Source: Isoptericola jiangsuensis
Lineage (GTDB): Bacteria; Actinomycetota; Actinomycetes; Actinomycetales; Cellulomonadaceae
NCBI RefSeq assembly: GCF_002563715.1
Contig: NZ_PDJJ01000001.1
Span: forward strand, 3,286,001 to 3,350,000
Length of the DNA: 64,000 bases
Direction: 5' to 3'
The first letter of the stretch is position 1. Every line of letters begins with the position of its first letter. The notes under the pieces were generated by a model. That model ran no database searches. It was not told the DNA's origin and worked only from the letters and a program-made list of their open reading frames with translations. Shown in pieces: positions 60,995-64,000 of the stretch. The position numbers and the translations under genes were made by a program.

Positions 60995-62976
60995 TGCCGC
61001 GCGGCGGGGGCGGCCCCACCATCGACGAGGTCGCGGCCGCCGCCGGGGTGTCCCGCGCGTCGGTGTCGCGCGTGATGAACGGGCACGACACCGTCTCCCC
61101 CGACGTCGTGCGGCGGGTGCGCGAGGCCGCCGACCGCCTGGAGTACCGGCCGAGCCGGCTCGCCCGCAGCCTGTCCCTGGGACGCACCAACACGGTCGCC
61201 CTGGTGGTGCCGGACCTCGGCAACCCGCTGTTCCAGAAGATCCTGCGCGGCGCGATGTCGGCCGCCGCCGGGCACGACTACCGGGTGCTCGTCGCGGAGA
61301 CGGTCGAGGCCGCCCTCGACGAGTCCGCCGTCGCCCTGGAGGCCCGGCAGCGCTGCGACGCCCTCATCCTGGCGTCCCCGCGCGGGACCGACGCCGCGCT
61401 GCGCGCGCTGCTCCCCCAGGTGGAGCCTGTGGTGCTCGTCAACCGGCAGGTGCCGGGCCTCGACGTCCCCACCGTGCGCGTCGACCACGCCAGCGGCGTG
61501 CGCGGCATGGTCGACCACCTCGTGGCCCTCGGGCACCGCGACCTCGTGTACGTCGCCGGACCGCCGTCGAGCGCGTCCGACGCCGAGCGTCGCGCCACCC
61601 TGGCCGAGGCCCGCGAACGGTTCCCCGGGCTGCGCGTCGCGACGGTGCCGGGCGGCTCGACCGTCGACGAGGGCTACCGCTGCGCCGACGCCGTCCTCGC
61701 CACCGGGGCGACCGGCGTCGTCGCCTACAACGACCTCGTCGCCCTCGGCCTGCTGGCCCGGCTCGGCGAGACGGGCGTCGCGGTGCCCGGGGACGTCTCG
61801 GTGTGCGGGTTCGACGACGTCGAGCTCGCCCGGTACGCCGCACCGCCGCTCACCACGGCGGCCGTGCCGCAGGCCGAGCTGGGACGCCGCGCGTGGCAGC
61901 TCCTGCACGACCGGATGGCCCGGGGTGCGGACTCCCGGCCGCTCGCCGTCGAGCCCGAGGGCGACGTCGTCACCCCCGCGGTGACGCTGCGCGGCAGCAC
62001 CGGGCAGGTGCCGCCCAACCGGCGGCTCGCCGTGTCGTCGACCAACCGTGCGGGGCGGGCCATCACCACCCCCGGGGACGTCCGCCCCAGCTGGGCCGGC
62101 GCGGACGACGGCTGGGTCCTGGACGCCGGCGACGGCGGGGTGCTCGCCCGCTGCTCGCGCGGCGACGACCTGCCGGGCGTGCACAGCCCCCGGCCGTTCC
62201 TGCACCCCGTGCGGTCGCTGGCGGGCGTAGCGATGACGGTGGTGAGCCCCGTCGACCACCGGCACCACTACGGGGTCTCGACCGCGGTGGCGGACGTCGA
62301 CGGCACCACCCACTGGGGCGGACGGACCTTCGTGCGGGACCGCGGCTCCACGCTGCTCGCGAACCACGGACGGCAGCGGGTCGCGGGGTCGTCGGTGCAG
62401 GACGCCGGGGCGACCCTGCGCCTGGACGTGCACTGGCTGGACGAGCACGGCGGGCAGCAGCTCGCCGAGCGTCGCCTGCTCACCGCCGTCGCGATCCCCG
62501 AGGTCGACGCGTGGGCGCTGCGCTGGGACGGCGAGCTGCGGGCCGGTGCCACCGACGTGACGATCGGCAGCCCCGCCACGAACGGCCGCCCGGGCGCCGG
62601 GTACGGGGGCATGTTCTGGCGGCTGCCGTCGGGCACGGACGCCGACGCGATCGGCCCCGAGGGGAACGTCGGCGAGGCCGTGCACGGCTCCACGGCGCCC
62701 TGGGTGGCGGTCCGCCGCCGTGACGGGGACGCCTGGACCACCCTGGTGCTCGTCCAGACCGCCGAGCGACCGGACCCGTGGTTCACGCGCGTCGGCGACT
62801 ACGTGGGCGTGGGGCCGGCACTGGCGTGGGACGCCGTCCGGACCGTGCCGGCGGGCGGGTCGCTCACGACGGACGTCGTGGCGGCCGTCGTGGACCGCCG
62901 GCTGGAGCCGGCCGACGCGGCGGACGTCGCGGCGCTGGCCGTGGCCCGGCTCGCTGCCGCGCGGGCGGCGGCCTGA
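60994..62976 (+). CDS. LacI-family regulator fused to a DUF6807 (PmoA) domain
   Basis: A 660-residue two-part protein. Residues 1-345 are a complete LacI regulator: HTH TIDEVAAAAGVSRASVSRVMNG, hinge RLEYRPSRLARSLSLGRTN, and a periplasmic-binding-like sensor ending in SVCGFDDVELARYAAPPLTTA. Residues 350-660 match DUF6807: SPRPFLHPVRSLAG, SPVDHRHHYGVSTAV and HWGGRTFVRDRG. DUF6807 members are usually separate proteins near sugar-catabolism genes and are thought to act on carbohydrates. The start is coupled to GH43. It is the best candidate to bind the four GGNAACCGSTTNCC sites. Confidence 0.92.
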   Translation: MPRGGGGPTIDEVAAAAGVSRASVSRVMNGHDTVSPDVVRRVREAADRLEYRPSRLARSLSLGRTNTVALVVPDLGNPLFQKILRGAMSAAAGHDYRVLVAETVEAALDESAVALEARQRCDALILASPRGTDAALRALLPQVEPVVLVNRQVPGLDVPTVRVDHASGVRGMVDHLVALGHRDLVYVAGPPSSASDAERRATLAEARERFPGLRVATVPGGSTVDEGYRCADAVLATGATGVVAYNDLVALGLLARLGETGVAVPGDVSVCGFDDVELARYAAPPLTTAAVPQAELGRRAWQLLHDRMARGADSRPLAVEPEGDVVTPAVTLRGSTGQVPPNRRLAVSSTNRAGRAITTPGDVRPSWAGADDGWVLDAGDGGVLARCSRGDDLPGVHSPRPFLHPVRSLAGVAMTVVSPVDHRHHYGVSTAVADVDGTTHWGGRTFVRDRGSTLLANHGRQRVAGSSVQDAGATLRLDVHWLDEHGGQQLAERRLLTAVAIPEVDAWALRWDGELRAGATDVTIGSPATNGRPGAGYGGMFWRLPSGTDADAIGPEGNVGEAVHGSTAPWVAVRRRDGDAWTTLVLVQTAERPDPWFTRVGDYVGVGPALAWDAVRTVPAGGSLTTDVVAAVVDRRLEPADAADVAALAVARLAAARAAA

Positions 62977-62988
62977 CCCGTCCGGGTG

Positions 62989-64000
62989 TCAGCGGCGGGT
63001 GCTGGCCTGCCGCTGACGCTCGAACTCGTCGGCGGGCCACGACGTCATCCCGCCGACGACGAGGCCGCTCGGCGTGCCGTCCGGGTCGCGCAGCACGTGC
63101 ACGGGCTCGCCGACGGGCCCGAACCCGGCGTGCGGCTCGGGGCGCAGCACGTCGCCGTCGACCCGCAGCCGCTCCGCCCCGTCGAACGGGTCGGCGCGGC
63201 GCGGGTCGACGAGCCAGAGGTGGTGGCCGAGCCGGACGACGTCGGTCGTGCCCCACAGGTTGGCGAACCGGCCGGTCCAGCGGTCGAGGTCGGCGAACCC
63301 GTCGTCGTCCCGACCGGTGGCCGTGCCGTCGTCCCGGGTCGCGGGACCGGCGTCGAGCGCGGCGACCACGAGGGCGAACAGGCCCGTGGCGATCGTGTCG
63401 GCGGGGCCGTCGACCGCGTTGGTCAGCACCGACACCGCGACCCGGGCGGACGGGTCGAACCACGTCCGGGTGATCTGTCCGGGGAACCCGCCGGAGTGGC
63501 CGACGAGCCGACGACCGTCGAGGTCGCGCAGCTCGAACCCGAGGCCGTAGCCGCGGCGCGGCGCGTGCGGCCGCTCGATCACGGACTCCTCCCGCTGGAG
63601 CAGGCGACGGGTCTCGGGGCGCAGCAGCGTCGACCCGTCGCAGTGCGCCATGGCCCAGCGCACCAGGTCCCGCGCCGTGGAGCAGAACCCGGTGGCGGCG
63701 GCGAGGGCGCCGGTGGTGGTCGCGGCGACGGGGAGACGGCCGTCGGCGAACACCACGGGCAGGCCGGGCGCGGCGGGTGCGGGGGCGCTGTGGCCGACGA
63801 CCGCGCGGCGCGCGACGGTCTCGTCGAGCTCGGCGGTGGTGTCGGCCAGGCCGAGGGGTTCGAGCAGCTCGCGCCGCACGTGGTCGTCGTACCGCTCCCC
63901 GGTGACGGCCTCGACGACGAGCCCGAGCAGGCCGTAGGCCAGGTTGGAGTACTTGAAGGCCTCGCCGCGGCCGAGGACCTCGCCGTCGGTGAGGACGGCG
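62989..64000 (-). CDS. Serine hydrolase (beta-lactamase family), N-terminal part outside the window
   Basis: The frame runs from the stop at 62989 through the right edge, so the N-terminus with the SxxK serine is missing. Visible are the Tyr motif FKYSNLAYGLLGLVVEAV, a GLGF-type segment (YGLGFELRDLDG) and the third box in VGHSGGFPG. The C-terminal part is a lipocalin-like beta domain. It could be a peptidase, esterase or beta-lactamase. It is convergent with the LacI-DUF6807 gene. Confidence 0.85.
   Translation of the reverse strand, partial: AVLTDGEVLGRGEAFKYSNLAYGLLGLVVEAVTGERYDDHVRRELLEPLGLADTTAELDETVARRAVVGHSAPAPAAPGLPVVFADGRLPVAATTTGALAAATGFCSTARDLVRWAMAHCDGSTLLRPETRRLLQREESVIERPHAPRRGYGLGFELRDLDGRRLVGHSGGFPGQITRTWFDPSARVAVSVLTNAVDGPADTIATGLFALVVAALDAGPATRDDGTATGRDDDGFADLDRWTGRFANLWGTTDVVRLGHHLWLVDPRRADPFDGAERLRVDGDVLRPEPHAGFGPVGEPVHVLRDPDGTPSGLVVGGMTSWPADEFERQRQASTRR

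Overview
The window is high-GC (about 74%), densely coded actinobacterial DNA with GTG starts, short operons joined by 4-base ATGA/GTGA overlaps, and GC-rich hairpins between convergent genes. The gene content points to a polysaccharide-degrading member of the Micrococcales, probably Promicromonosporaceae or Cellulomonadaceae. It carries a GH6 cellulase with a CBM2 domain, GH43, GH28 and GH20 enzymes, a pectinesterase and xylose genes. No phage, IS element, integrase, CRISPR array or plasmid gene was seen.

Region 1-23.5 kb is a conserved actinobacterial core. It holds rpfB (cut by the left edge), tatD, metG, a nicotinamidase-like gene, a LURP-one gene, rsmI divergent from a protein O-mannosyltransferase, GH20, a lipoprotein, a CBS/degenerate-GGDEF protein, a sulfide-detoxification pair behind a CsoR/CstR-type operator, tRNA-Ala(CGC), sepX, rimJ, a 5-formyltetrahydrofolate cyclo-ligase gene, a penicillin-acylase-like gene, a ruc-like FmdB chaperone gene behind a CIRCE element, a SAF-domain gene and mscL. 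From memory, the gene set and neighbourhood resemble the mycobacterial mscL-to-rpfB region.

Region 23.6-33.4 kb holds a very large helicase-like/nuclease-fold protein, an MFS exporter, a zinc/manganese-type ABC transporter (permease, ATPase, binding protein), tRNA-Arg(CCT) and a DUF6584 gene. Region 33.4-49.2 kb is a plant-polymer block: a ROK-family xylR divergent from xylA-xylB, a secreted GH6 cellulase, a pectinesterase-SGNH esterase fusion with a serine hydrolase, and a convergent six-gene pectin operon (two sugar permeases, YesL-like protein, lipoprotein, GH28, small membrane protein). Region 49.2-55 kb holds folA-thyA and small housekeeping or hypothetical genes. Region 55-64 kb holds an ectoine-type ABC transporter (ehuBCDA) divergent from a GntR regulator, a GH43 enzyme translationally coupled to a LacI-DUF6807 fusion, and a serine hydrolase cut by the right edge.

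Four similar operator-like sites (GGNAACCGSTTNCC) lie before the pectinesterase, the pectin ABC operon (two sites) and GH43. The LacI-DUF6807 protein is the natural candidate to bind them, which would tie these loci into one regulon.

The most unusual content is non-coding. (1) About 31 copies of a 12-bp motif (GCGASTCAGCGC) sit in arrays with an exact 20-bp period, always after the 3' ends of genes. (2) Long cruciform elements have unrelated 26-29 bp stems; two of them share an identical 36-nt apical core. (3) Two nested dyad elements are built from CCGAGATCGACC. I know of no published description of these families, but I could not search.
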